64,000 nucleotides of DNA. Origin: Piscinibacter sp. (GTDB taxonomy: Bacteria; Pseudomonadota; Gammaproteobacteria; Burkholderiales; Burkholderiaceae_C). The notes under the pieces were generated by a model, which saw only the letters and a program-made list of their open reading frames with translations, did no database searches and was not told where the DNA came from. Positions 20,464 through 28,351 of this stretch are shown here, piece by piece (position 1 is the stretch's first letter; each line of letters starts with the position of its first letter). The stretch is from assembly GCA_016706565.1 (NCBI GenBank), contig JADJJI010000011.1, forward strand, positions 1 to 64,000, written 5' to 3'. The position numbers were made by a program, and so were the translations under genes.

Positions 20464-21462
20464 TCATGCGGCCACGATAGCGCGATTCGCTCCGGCCAGG
20501 CCGAGTTCGATCAATGCGCTGCGCAGCGCCTGCGGCAGCGGCGTGGAGCGCACGCCGTACAGCGCGGCCAGGCGGCGGCCGTCCAGCGCGTGCGGCACGC
20601 GCCACAGGTAGCTCATGCGCGCCAGCTCGCGCCACATCGGGTGCACGAACCCGACCGCGCGGATGAACCCCCAGGGCATGCCGCCATGGCGGAAGCCGCG
20701 CGCCGGCGCGATGCCCAGCTCGGCGGCGGCGTGCTCGAGCGCGGCGAGCAGCTCCGTGCCGGTCAGCGTGTGGCCGCCGAAGTGCAGCGTACGAAAGCCT
20801 GCGCCGCCCTGCTCGGCCACCGCGACGAAGGCACGCGCCAGGTCGGGCAGGTAGGCCCAGGCATGGGCCAGGCCCATCGGGCCGGGGTAGACGAGCTTTC
20901 CCTCGCGCAGCGATTTGGCGATCGCCAGGTCCAGCCAGCTGCCGCTGCCGGCGCCGAAGAAATCGCCGGCGCGGATCACCGTGCCGGTGATATCGCCGCT
21001 CTCGCAGGCCCGTGCGATGGCGGCCTCCATGGCCACGCGCTGCTCGCCCTTGCGCGTGCTCGGGCGCTGCGGCGTGTCCTCGCGCAGCAGCGGCGGCATG
21101 CTTTCGCCGAAGTTGTAGACGTTGCCCGGCAGCATGAAGTGCGCACCCAGCCGCTGTGCGACCGCCAAGCCGGCCTCGAGCAGCGGCATCGCCTCCTCGT
21201 CCCAGCGGGTGTAGATCGGGTTGACGGCGTGCACGACGACACTGGCGCCGGCGGCGGCGCGGGCCAGCGCGTCGGTGTCGGCCAGCGGCACGGTGACGGC
21301 CTCGATGCCTTCGGCGGGCGCGGCCGGCGTGCGGCGCACCTGCGCCAGCACGCGCCAGCCGGCGTCGCGGAAGGCCTGCGCCGCCGCGGCGCCGAAGCGG
21401 CCGTTGGCGCCGAGCACGAGAACGCAACGCGGCGGGGTCGAAGCAGTGGAGAAAGAGCTCAT
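20464..21462 (-). CDS. NAD(P)-dependent epimerase/NmrA-like oxidoreductase
   Basis: 332 residues of the atypical/extended SDR type. The nucleotide-binding motif is near the N-terminus (VLVLGANGRFGAAAAQAF), followed by VVVHAVNPIYTRWDE and the extended-SDR middle region MLPGNVYNFGESMPPLL. The canonical YxxxK is replaced by Tyr in VYNFGE, as in several NAD-binding relatives. Substrate unknown. It diverges from a LysR gene with 92 bases between starts, the classic arrangement in which the LysR protein controls the neighbour. On the other side it abuts the D-type ATPase gene. Confidence 0.82.
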   Translation of the reverse strand: MSSFSTASTPPRCVLVLGANGRFGAAAAQAFRDAGWRVLAQVRRTPAAPAEGIEAVTVPLADTDALARAAAGASVVVHAVNPIYTRWDEEAMPLLEAGLAVAQRLGAHFMLPGNVYNFGESMPPLLREDTPQRPSTRKGEQRVAMEAAIARACESGDITGTVIRAGDFFGAGSGSWLDLAIAKSLREGKLVYPGPMGLAHAWAYLPDLARAFVAVAEQGGAGFRTLHFGGHTLTGTELLAALEHAAAELGIAPARGFRHGGMPWGFIRAVGFVHPMWRELARMSYLWRVPHALDGRRLAALYGVRSTPLPQALRSALIELGLAGANRAIVAA

Positions 21463-21554
21463 GGCGATGTCCTGTGGATGACGTGCGAGCAGTGTCGGCA
21501 GCCGCTGCCCATCCGACAATTGCCGAAGTCGGTACAGCAGCCATACATTTATGC

Positions 21555-22454
21555 ATGAGCACACCCGACCCGAACCGCTTCGACTGGGCGCTGGTCCGCA
21601 GTTTCCTTGCCGTGCTCGATGCCGGCAGCCTGATGGGCGCGGCGCGCCGGCTGAACGCGCAGCAGCCCACGCTGAGCCGCCATGTCGCCGAGCTGGAGGC
21701 GCAGCTGGGCACGCCGCTGTTCGAGCGCACCGGCCGTGGCGTCACGCCCACCGCCGCGGCGCTCGCCATTGCCGATGCGGCGCGGCAGATGGAAGCCGGC
21801 GCGCTGACGCTGTCGCGCTCGCTGACCACGGCCCGCAATGCCGAGACCGGCACGGTGCGCATCACCACCAGCGAGGTGGCGGCGACCTGGCTGCTGCCGC
21901 CGCTGCTCGCGCAGCTGCAGGCGCAGGAGCCGGGCATCGCCATCGAACTGGTGGCGTCGAACCAGCTCACCAACCTGCTGCGCCGCGAGGCCGACATCGC
22001 CGTGCGCATGGTGCGGCCGGCGCAGGCCTCGCTGGTGGCGCGCAAGCTCGGCGAGATCCCCATCATTGCCGCCGCGCACCGCGACTACCTGGCGCGATTC
22101 GGCACGCCGAAGCGCCCGGAAGATCTGGCCGGCCACCGCCTGATCGGCTTCGACCGCGATGACGGTATCCTGAAGGGGTTCGCGCAGATGGGCATGCCGC
22201 TGACGCGCGAGCATTTCGCGCTGCGCACCGATGCACAGATCGCCTACGGCCAGCTGGTGGCCGCGGGCGCGGGCATCGGCTTCGTCGCACAGTACAACCT
22301 GCGCCATTGGCCGGGCGTGCTGGCGCTGCTGCCGCAGCTGGCGATCCCGCCGCTGCCGTGCTGGCTGGCGGTGCACCGCGAGATCCGCGCCAGCCGGCTG
22401 GTGCGGCGCGTCTACGACTTCCTGGCCGAGGCGATCCCGCCTGCGCTGGCGTAG
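21555..22454 (+). CDS. LysR-family transcriptional regulator
   Basis: 299 residues. The N-terminal winged helix-turn-helix is at about residues 8-68 (LVRSFLAVLDAGSLMGAARRL, then QQPTLSRHVAELEAQLG), and the periplasmic-binding-like effector domain starts at about residue 95 (GTVRITTSEVAATWLLPPLL). The ATG at 21555 gives the standard N-terminus. It probably binds the shared 92-base region and regulates the divergent oxidoreductase gene. The stop lies 3 bases before the convergent permease stop, so this gene splits what otherwise would be a contiguous transporter cluster. Confidence 0.92.
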   Translation: MSTPDPNRFDWALVRSFLAVLDAGSLMGAARRLNAQQPTLSRHVAELEAQLGTPLFERTGRGVTPTAAALAIADAARQMEAGALTLSRSLTTARNAETGTVRITTSEVAATWLLPPLLAQLQAQEPGIAIELVASNQLTNLLRREADIAVRMVRPAQASLVARKLGEIPIIAAAHRDYLARFGTPKRPEDLAGHRLIGFDRDDGILKGFAQMGMPLTREHFALRTDAQIAYGQLVAAGAGIGFVAQYNLRHWPGVLALLPQLAIPPLPCWLAVHREIRASRLVRRVYDFLAEAIPPALA

Positions 22455-22457
22455 GCC

Positions 22458-23291
22458 TTAACGCTGGCGCGCCAGGCGCGGGTCGAGCAGGTCGCGCAGT
22501 CCGTCGCCCATCAGGTTCAGGCCGAGCACGCTGAGCACGATCGCCAGGCCCGGCCAGACGGCGAGCAGTGGCGCTTGGTACATCATGCTCTGGCCCTCGT
22601 TGAGCATGCGGCCCCAGCTCGGCATGGGCGGCTGCGTGCCCAGGCCGAGGTAGCTCAGCGCCGCCTCGGCAAGGATGGCGATCGCGAAACGGATCGTCGC
22701 CTGCACGATCAGAACCGAGGCGATGTTCGGCAGCACGTGCTCGAGCGTGATTCGCCAGGCGCCCTTGCCGCAGGCGCGTGCGGCGAGCACGAACTCGCGC
22801 GTCCACACCGCGTTGGCCGAGGCCCGCGTGATGCGTGCGAACTCCGGGATGTTGAAGATGCCGATCGCCACGATGGAGGTCACCAGCCCCGGCCCGTAGA
22901 TCGCCGTCAGCATGATCGCGGTGAGCAGCGCCGGGAAGGCGATGCTGAAGTCCGCCAGGCGCATCACCAGCTCCTCCACCCAGCCGCGCCGCGCGGCGGC
23001 GAGCAGGCCGAGCGCCACGCCCACCGTGATGCCGATGCCCACGGCGATCAGGCCCACGGCGATGGAGGCGCGTGCGCCGACGATGAGCAGCGAGACGATG
23101 TCGCGCCCCAGGCTGTCGGTGCCCAGCCAGTGCGTCGCCGAGGGCGGCAGCAGCTTGTTCGGCACGTCGATCTCGGTGGCGGAGTGCGGCGTCCACACGA
23201 AAGACAGCAGTGCCAGCACGATCAGCGCTGCGACCAGCACGCCGCCGGCGACGAAGCTGCGGTGGCGCAGCGCGCGCTGCCAGAAGCTCAC
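22458..23291 (-). CDS. Oligopeptide-type ABC transporter permease (DppC/OppC class)
   Basis: 277 residues from a GTG overlapping the preceding permease stop (GTGA). TM1 is near the N-terminus (VAALIVLALLSFVW), the conserved HWLGTDSLGRDIVSLLIVGARAS block that marks C-type permeases follows, then five more membrane segments. The coupling (EAA) loop is visible around EFVLAARACGKGAWRITLEHVLPNI. It forms the membrane pore together with the B-type permease. The start is inferred from coupling; the frame is open much farther upstream, but that is antisense to other genes. Confidence 0.93.
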   Translation of the reverse strand: MSFWQRALRHRSFVAGGVLVAALIVLALLSFVWTPHSATEIDVPNKLLPPSATHWLGTDSLGRDIVSLLIVGARASIAVGLIAVGIGITVGVALGLLAAARRGWVEELVMRLADFSIAFPALLTAIMLTAIYGPGLVTSIVAIGIFNIPEFARITRASANAVWTREFVLAARACGKGAWRITLEHVLPNIASVLIVQATIRFAIAILAEAALSYLGLGTQPPMPSWGRMLNEGQSMMYQAPLLAVWPGLAIVLSVLGLNLMGDGLRDLLDPRLARQR

Positions 23292-24313
23292 GAGGCATGC
23301 CCCTTCAGGCGCGGGTCGATTACCGCGTAGAGCAGGTCGACGACGAAGTTGATGGCGATCACCGTGGCCGCCAGCAGCATGACGATGTTCTGCACCAGCG
23401 GCAGGTCGCGGTTGCCGATGGCCTGGAAGATCAGGCGGCCGAGGCCGGGCAGCGAGAAGACGTTCTCGACCACGATGGTGCCGGTGACCAGGTTGGCGAA
23501 CTGCAGGCCCATCACCGTGATCACCGGCACCATGGCGTTGCGCAGCACGTGGCCCCACAGCACGGCGCGGTGCGACAGGCCCTTGGCGCGCGCGGTGCGC
23601 ACGAAGTCTTCTCGCAGCACGTCGAGCACCGCCGAGCGGGTGAAACGCGCGAGGATGGCCGCCTGCACCACCGCCAGTGCGACGGCAGGCAGCAGCAGTG
23701 ACTGCAGGCCGTCCCACAGCCCGCCGCCCTCGTCTTCCGTCCAGCCCGGAAAGCCCCCGGCCGGGAACCAGGGCAGCTTCACCGCGAACAGCATCACCAG
23801 CAGGATGCCGAACCAGAAGCTCGGCACGGCGATGCCGAGCTGGCTGGCGGCCATCACGCCCAGGTCGCCGGCGCGGTTGTGGCGCGAAGCGGCGTAGACA
23901 CCGGCGGCCAGCGCCAGCACCGTGCTCAGCGCCATCGCCAGCAGCGCCAGCGGCACGGTGACGGCCAGCCGCTGCGAGATCAGCTCGAAGATGGGCGTGT
24001 CGTAGGACTGGCTGTGGCCCATGTCGAGCGTGGCCAGGCCGGCCAGCCACGACAGGTAGCGCTGCGGCGCCGGGCGGTCCAGGCCGAGCTTCTTCGACAG
24101 GGCCTCCACCGACTCCGGCGTGGCGCTCTCGCCGAGCATCACCTGCGCGGCGTTGCCCGGCAGCAGGTCGAGCACCGTGAAGACCACCAGCGAGGCGAAG
24201 ACCAGCGTCACGACGAAGCTCGCGAAACGCTTGAGCAGGAAGAGGGCGATGAGCAGGTCCTCGGGCGGCGTGGGTGCTCCTATGATGGCCGAAAACACGC
24301 TGGAGACGGCCAT
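23288..24313 (-). CDS. Oligopeptide-type ABC transporter permease (DppB/OppB class)
   Basis: About 341 residues. The body matches B-type permeases: FTVLDLLPGNAAQVMLGESATPESV, the SYDTPIFELISQRLAVTVPLALLAM block, and the coupling loop DFVRTARAKGLSHRAVLWGHVLRNAMVP. The N-terminus is uncertain. The ATG at 24313 would overlap the start codon of the divergent aldehyde dehydrogenase gene; the family normally begins just before LLIALFLLKRFASF, about 20 residues farther in, but no standard start codon is placed there. It is co-transcribed with the C-type permease gene and likely serves the ATPase and binding-protein genes at 14.8-20.4 kb. Confidence 0.88.
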   Translation of the reverse strand: MAVSSVFSAIIGAPTPPEDLLIALFLLKRFASFVVTLVFASLVVFTVLDLLPGNAAQVMLGESATPESVEALSKKLGLDRPAPQRYLSWLAGLATLDMGHSQSYDTPIFELISQRLAVTVPLALLAMALSTVLALAAGVYAASRHNRAGDLGVMAASQLGIAVPSFWFGILLVMLFAVKLPWFPAGGFPGWTEDEGGGLWDGLQSLLLPAVALAVVQAAILARFTRSAVLDVLREDFVRTARAKGLSHRAVLWGHVLRNAMVPVITVMGLQFANLVTGTIVVENVFSLPGLGRLIFQAIGNRDLPLVQNIVMLLAATVIAINFVVDLLYAVIDPRLKGHAS

Positions 24314-25769
24314 GCGCGAGACCCTGCCCTTCGTGACGGACGAGGTGTTCATCGGCGGCCGCTGGCGCGCCCCGAGCGGTGGGCAGACGCTGCCGCTGGC
24401 CAACCCGTCCGACGGCAGCACGCTGACCGAGATCGCGCGCGGCGGCGCGGACGACGTCGATGCCGCGGTGGCTGCGGCGCAGGCCGCGCTGGACGGTGAG
24501 TGGGGGCGCCTGACCGCCGCCGAGCGCGGCCGCCTGCTCGGCGCGATGGGCCGCAAGGTGCTGGAGCATGTCGACGAGCTCGCGCGGCTGGAGGCGCTGG
24601 ATGTGGGCAAGCCGCTCAAGCAGGGCCGCGCCGATGCCGTCGCGCTGGCGCGCTACCTCGAGTTCTACGGCGGCGCGGCCGACAAGGTGATGGGCGAGAC
24701 CATTCCTTACCTGAACGGCTACACCGCGCTGACCTGGCGCGAGCCGCATGGCGTGACCGGCCACATCGTGCCCTGGAACTACCCGATGCAGATCATCGGC
24801 CGCAGCGTCGGCGCGGCGCTGGCGATGGGCAATGCCTGCGTGCTCAAGCCGGCGGAAGAGGCCTGCCTCACCGCGCTGGCCTTCGCGCGCATCGCCGAGG
24901 AGGCCGGCTTCCCGGCCGGTGCGCTGAACGTGGTGCCCGGGCTGGGCGAGGAAGCCGGCGCGGCGCTCACCGCGCATGCCGGCGTGCAGCACCTGTCGTT
25001 CACCGGCTCGGTGGCCACGGGTCGGCTGGTGCAGGCCGCCGCGGCGAAGAACACCATTCCCGTCACGCTGGAGCTGGGCGGCAAGAGCCCGCAGATCGTC
25101 TTCGCCGATGCCGACCTCGATGCGGCGCTGCCCTACCTCGTCAACGCCGGCATCCAGAACGCCGGGCAGACCTGTTCGGCGGCCTCGCGCATCCTGGTCG
25201 AGCGCCCGGTATTCGACGAGGTGGTCGCGCGCATGGCGCAGCGTTATCGCGCGCTGCGTGTCGGCCCGGCGCTGGCCGATCTCGACCTCGGCCCGCTGAT
25301 CTCGGCGCGGCAGCACGAGATCGTCTCGCACTACCTGGCGCTGGCACGCGACAGCGGCCTGCCGGTGGCGGCACAGGGCGAGATCGTGCAGGAGGCGCCC
25401 TCGGGCGGCTGGTACGTGAGGCCCACGCTGGTGGCCGGCGTGCCCGATCTCCACGCGCTGGCGCAGGAAGAGATCTTCGGCCCGGTGCAGGTGGTGATTG
25501 CCTTCGACGGCGAGGCCGAGGCTCTGCGCATCGCCAACGGCACGGCCTACGGCTTGGTGGCCGGCGTGTGGACGCGAGACGGCGGCCGGCAGCTGCGTCT
25601 GGCACGGGCGCTCAGGTGCGGCCAGGTGTTCGTCAACAACTACGGCGCCGGCGGCGGCGTCGAGCTGCCCTTCGGTGGTGTGGGCGCCTCCGGCCACGGC
25701 CGCGAGAAGGGCTTCGAGGCGCTGTACGGCTTCTCGGCGCTGAAGACGGTGGCGATCCTGCACGGCTGA
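24312..25769 (+). CDS. NAD(P)-dependent aldehyde dehydrogenase
   Basis: 485 residues, the usual ALDH length. Catalytic Glu254 is in LELGGKSP and catalytic Cys288 in NAGQTCSAASR; the oxyanion Asn is in PWNYP (about residue 156). Overall it resembles betaine-aldehyde/aminobutyraldehyde-type dehydrogenases, with family-wide GGVGASGHGREKG near the end, so an amino- or simple aliphatic aldehyde is plausible. The ATG at 24312 has GGAG upstream; an in-frame ATG at 24285 is an alternative. The gene is divergent from the permease genes with essentially no intergenic space, and a palindromic repeat starts 4 bases after its stop. Confidence 0.93.
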   Translation: MRETLPFVTDEVFIGGRWRAPSGGQTLPLANPSDGSTLTEIARGGADDVDAAVAAAQAALDGEWGRLTAAERGRLLGAMGRKVLEHVDELARLEALDVGKPLKQGRADAVALARYLEFYGGAADKVMGETIPYLNGYTALTWREPHGVTGHIVPWNYPMQIIGRSVGAALAMGNACVLKPAEEACLTALAFARIAEEAGFPAGALNVVPGLGEEAGAALTAHAGVQHLSFTGSVATGRLVQAAAAKNTIPVTLELGGKSPQIVFADADLDAALPYLVNAGIQNAGQTCSAASRILVERPVFDEVVARMAQRYRALRVGPALADLDLGPLISARQHEIVSHYLALARDSGLPVAAQGEIVQEAPSGGWYVRPTLVAGVPDLHALAQEEIFGPVQVVIAFDGEAEALRIANGTAYGLVAGVWTRDGGRQLRLARALRCGQVFVNNYGAGGGVELPFGGVGASGHGREKGFEALYGFSALKTVAILHG

Positions 25770-25772
25770 GCC

Positions 25773-26240
25773 GCGGCTGCGATGCGGCCCGTTGCGGTCG
25801 TCGTTGGTCTGCGTTGCGTGCGACGGGCATGGTCGCAGGTCGACGGCGGTACCCGCGTTCTCCGGCCCACGCTCGCGGGCGGCCTCCGCGGGCCGCCACC
25901 GTGGCCGCATCAACACGGGGTGTGCCATGCCCTCGCCAGGGCAACCGCGAATGGGGCCTGCGCCCGCGGGCACCACCGCCGCCCTGCCGGCAACCGCGGT
26001 GGCCTGCCCTCACGAAGGCCTCGGTGGTTGTGGGGCAGGGGGTTCGGGTGTGCGATCGCAGGCCCCATTCGCGGTTGCCCTGGCGATGGCAGGCCGAAGC
26101 TGGCGTTGACGAGGTCATGCGAGGCGAGTCTCGGTGGTCGCCCGCGAGCGAGGGCCGGAGAGCGCATACCCGGACCGCCTGCCCGCGCGCCGATCGAAGC
26201 GGTCGCCTTTGAATGTCGCTCAAGGGCCGCAAGCGGCTGC
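25773..26240. repeat. Intergenic palindromic repeat C
   Basis: No convincing gene is seen in the 664 bases between the aldehyde dehydrogenase and the lipoprotein gene. The space is dominated by a roughly 470-bp imperfect palindrome. A perfect 30-bp inverted pair lies at 25933-25962 and 26057-26086, and the outer arms share GCG(T/C)TCTCCGGCCC and CGCTCGCGGGCG blocks. The right edge (AAGGGCCGCAAGCGGCT, 26222-26238) matches the terminal motif of repeats A and B; the left edge carries a looser version (GCGGCTGCGATGCGGCCCGTTG). Confidence 0.75.
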
Positions 26241-26433
26241 AGGCGTATCCCCACTTGTCGGTCATCGGGCAGGTTCCGTAGCGGGCCGAGGCTGGCTTCC
26301 TGCCCAGATCCTTCGACTTGGCCGCCCCCCGCATTCGCACCCGATTCATCCCTAGCGTGACGCCGGAAGGGTGATGGACGGCGCGTGTCGCGAGGCAGAT
26401 CATCGCCACTCCCGTTTCGACAGGAGCATGGCC

Positions 26434-27204
26434 ATGACGAATCGCAAGAGGACGCTGCGCGGCGCACTGTGGGCAGCGGCATTGCTGGCGGGCTGCGGTG
26501 GCGGCGAACTGCTGCTGCTGACCATCGTGACGCCGCTGAACGGTGCGTGGCGCGAAGGCGGCAACGTCGCCAACGAAGGCATCCAGTTCACCAGCCCCGG
26601 CCCGGAGGTGCATCTGTTCTCGTCGAAGTTCGCCGTGCAAGCCAACATCCTGAACCCGGCCAGCTTCTGCGACGTGCAGGACGACGGCAGCGGCCAGCTG
26701 GCCATGGCCGGCACCTTCGACAACGGCCGGGTGCTGCTTCACGCCGCCAACTCGCCGACGCAGGCCACGTGCATCGACGGCACCATCACGAGCCTGATCC
26801 GCATGCAGGTGGCCGCCGGCGGCAGCCGGCCGGCACGCAGCTACGTGAACAGCCGCGTCGACGTGCAGATGGACCTGGGCCTGTGGGTCAGCGACGGTGG
26901 TGCGACGCGACTCAAGTTCAGCGTCTTCAACAGCGTCGACAACGATTCGCTGGCCAACCAGATCCAGGCCTGCGACGTCTCGCCGGGCGGTGCGCCGGTG
27001 CTGCTCGACGGTCTGTTCGATGGTTACCAGGTGGCCACGAGCACCCGGCCGACGATCGCGGCGCTGACGGCCAACGGCCAGGCGACGCCACGCTTCACGC
27101 AGGTCGAGTACGTCGACGGCGCGACGCTGACGCTGCGCAACGCCGGCGGCCAGACGGTCACGCTGCGGCGCCAGAAGGAAACGACGGCGACCTTCTGCCC
27201 CTGA
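26434..27204 (+). CDS. Predicted lipoprotein of unknown function
   Basis: 256 residues. The ATG at 26434 is preferred over the one at 26428 because AGGAG is then 7 bases away instead of 1. A short basic N-terminus and hydrophobic stretch lead to lipobox LLAGC (Cys21), so the mature protein is probably membrane-anchored in the periplasm. The mature part begins GGGELLLL and contains four further Cys residues (SFCDVQ, ATCIDG, QACDVS, final FCP) that could form disulfides. The sequence looks beta-rich with no motif I recognise. It stands alone between repeat C and the convergent protease gene. Confidence 0.7.
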   Translation: MTNRKRTLRGALWAAALLAGCGGGELLLLTIVTPLNGAWREGGNVANEGIQFTSPGPEVHLFSSKFAVQANILNPASFCDVQDDGSGQLAMAGTFDNGRVLLHAANSPTQATCIDGTITSLIRMQVAAGGSRPARSYVNSRVDVQMDLGLWVSDGGATRLKFSVFNSVDNDSLANQIQACDVSPGGAPVLLDGLFDGYQVATSTRPTIAALTANGQATPRFTQVEYVDGATLTLRNAGGQTVTLRRQKETTATFCP

Positions 27205-27223
27205 ACGCGGGCCCCGGTTCGCT

Positions 27224-28351
27224 TCAGGGCACGGCCGGCGGCGCGAACAACGCACGGCGCAGCGTCACCTCGCGCACCGGCTGACCCACGCCGACGACGA
27301 TCTCGTCGCGGCCCTGCACCGAGGCCCACAGCTCGGCGAGCGGGCGGCCCGTGTCGCCGCCGGGCCAGCGCGTCACGACGTCGCCTTCGCGCAGGCCGGC
27401 TTGCGCGGCCGGGCCGCCGGCGAGGATCGTGGACAGCCGCAACTCGCCGCCGAAGCGCTCCAGCGCCAGCCCGAAGCCGCCCGGCGTGGCCACGCTGCCG
27501 GCCTCGACGCACAGCTGGTCGTGCGCCAGGTCGAGCCGCCAGCGCGCGCCATCGATGAAGGCGGTGCCGGCCAGGCCGTGAAGCCTGCCTTCGAAACTCT
27601 TCACCAGTGCCGGCGCGGCGACGCGCAGCACCGGCACGTCCGTGCGCTTCTGCATGCCGATCGTGGCCTGCGGGAGCAGCGTCAACCGGTGGCCGCCGGG
27701 CACGGCCAGCCCGGGCGTGGCGGCGTCGGGCGAGCTGGCCACGACACGCACCAGCGCGGCCGGGTTGCCGGTGTCGAGCACGTAGGCCTGCAGCACGGCC
27801 GGCTCGCCCACCGCCAGCGTGATCACCGGCAGCGTGCGGTGCCGAGTCAACGGGACGGCGCTGCTGCCAGTCGAGCAATCCGACGGTTCGCTGCGCCCGA
27901 ACGTGGCCACCCAGTCGCGCAGATCGAGATCCAGCTGCACGCCATCGAGAAAGGGCACGCCCAGCACACCATCGATACCTTCGGACGCGGCGCCGATCAG
28001 GGTGGCCAGTTCGATCGCCAGCGCGCTCTGCGCAGGCCGCTCGAAGCCGCCCAGGCGCAGCGCCGGCAGCTTCACCTCGCCGCCTCGCACCTGGCCGAGC
28101 ACGGTGTCGGCGATCACCGTGCTGCCCTGCTGCAGACCCAGGCGCCGCGCCAGCGCGGGCGAGACGAGGTTGCGGCTGGCCCCGGTGTCGATCAGCCAGC
28201 GGCCGCGCTGCCCGCCAAGCTCGAGGTCCAGCGCGATCCAGCCGCCGATCTCGCCGAGCGACAGCCGCGTCAGCGGCACGCGGCCCGACTGCGCACTCGC
28301 CGCGCCGCACAACACCACGGCGGCGAGCAGAAACGCGGCAATCCGCTTCAC
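27224..28351 (-). CDS. Exported tandem retropepsin-like aspartic protease with C-terminal PDZ
   Basis: 375 residues from a GTG overlapping the stop of the upstream TIR-domain gene (GTGA). A signal peptide (KRIAAFLLAAVVLCGAASA) predicts export. Two copies of an aspartic-protease half are visible. The first has WLIDTGASRNLVSP (Asp55) and IDGVLGVPFLDGVQLDLDL; the second has YVLDTGNPAALVRV (Asp193) and LAGTAFIDGARWRLDL. A PDZ-like domain follows (GGELRLSTILAGGPAAQAGLREGDVV, about residues 295-340). Two DTG motifs in one chain suggest an intramolecular pepsin-like active site. The substrate is unknown, and pairing with a TIR gene is unusual. Confidence 0.78.
   Translation of the reverse strand: MKRIAAFLLAAVVLCGAASAQSGRVPLTRLSLGEIGGWIALDLELGGQRGRWLIDTGASRNLVSPALARRLGLQQGSTVIADTVLGQVRGGEVKLPALRLGGFERPAQSALAIELATLIGAASEGIDGVLGVPFLDGVQLDLDLRDWVATFGRSEPSDCSTGSSAVPLTRHRTLPVITLAVGEPAVLQAYVLDTGNPAALVRVVASSPDAATPGLAVPGGHRLTLLPQATIGMQKRTDVPVLRVAAPALVKSFEGRLHGLAGTAFIDGARWRLDLAHDQLCVEAGSVATPGGFGLALERFGGELRLSTILAGGPAAQAGLREGDVVTRWPGGDTGRPLAELWASVQGRDEIVVGVGQPVREVTLRRALFAPPAVP

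Noticed and set aside
20464-21462. Sugar-nucleotide epimerase for surface polysaccharide synthesis
   Set aside because: No glycosyltransferase or polysaccharide genes nearby, and the canonical YxxxK is not evident; kept as an oxidoreductase of unknown substrate.
23292-25976. Very long minus-strand open frame extending the C-type permease upstream (over 1,100 codons in total)
   Set aside because: It is antisense to the B-type permease's other frame and the aldehyde dehydrogenase; the permease similarity starts only at the GTG at 23291.
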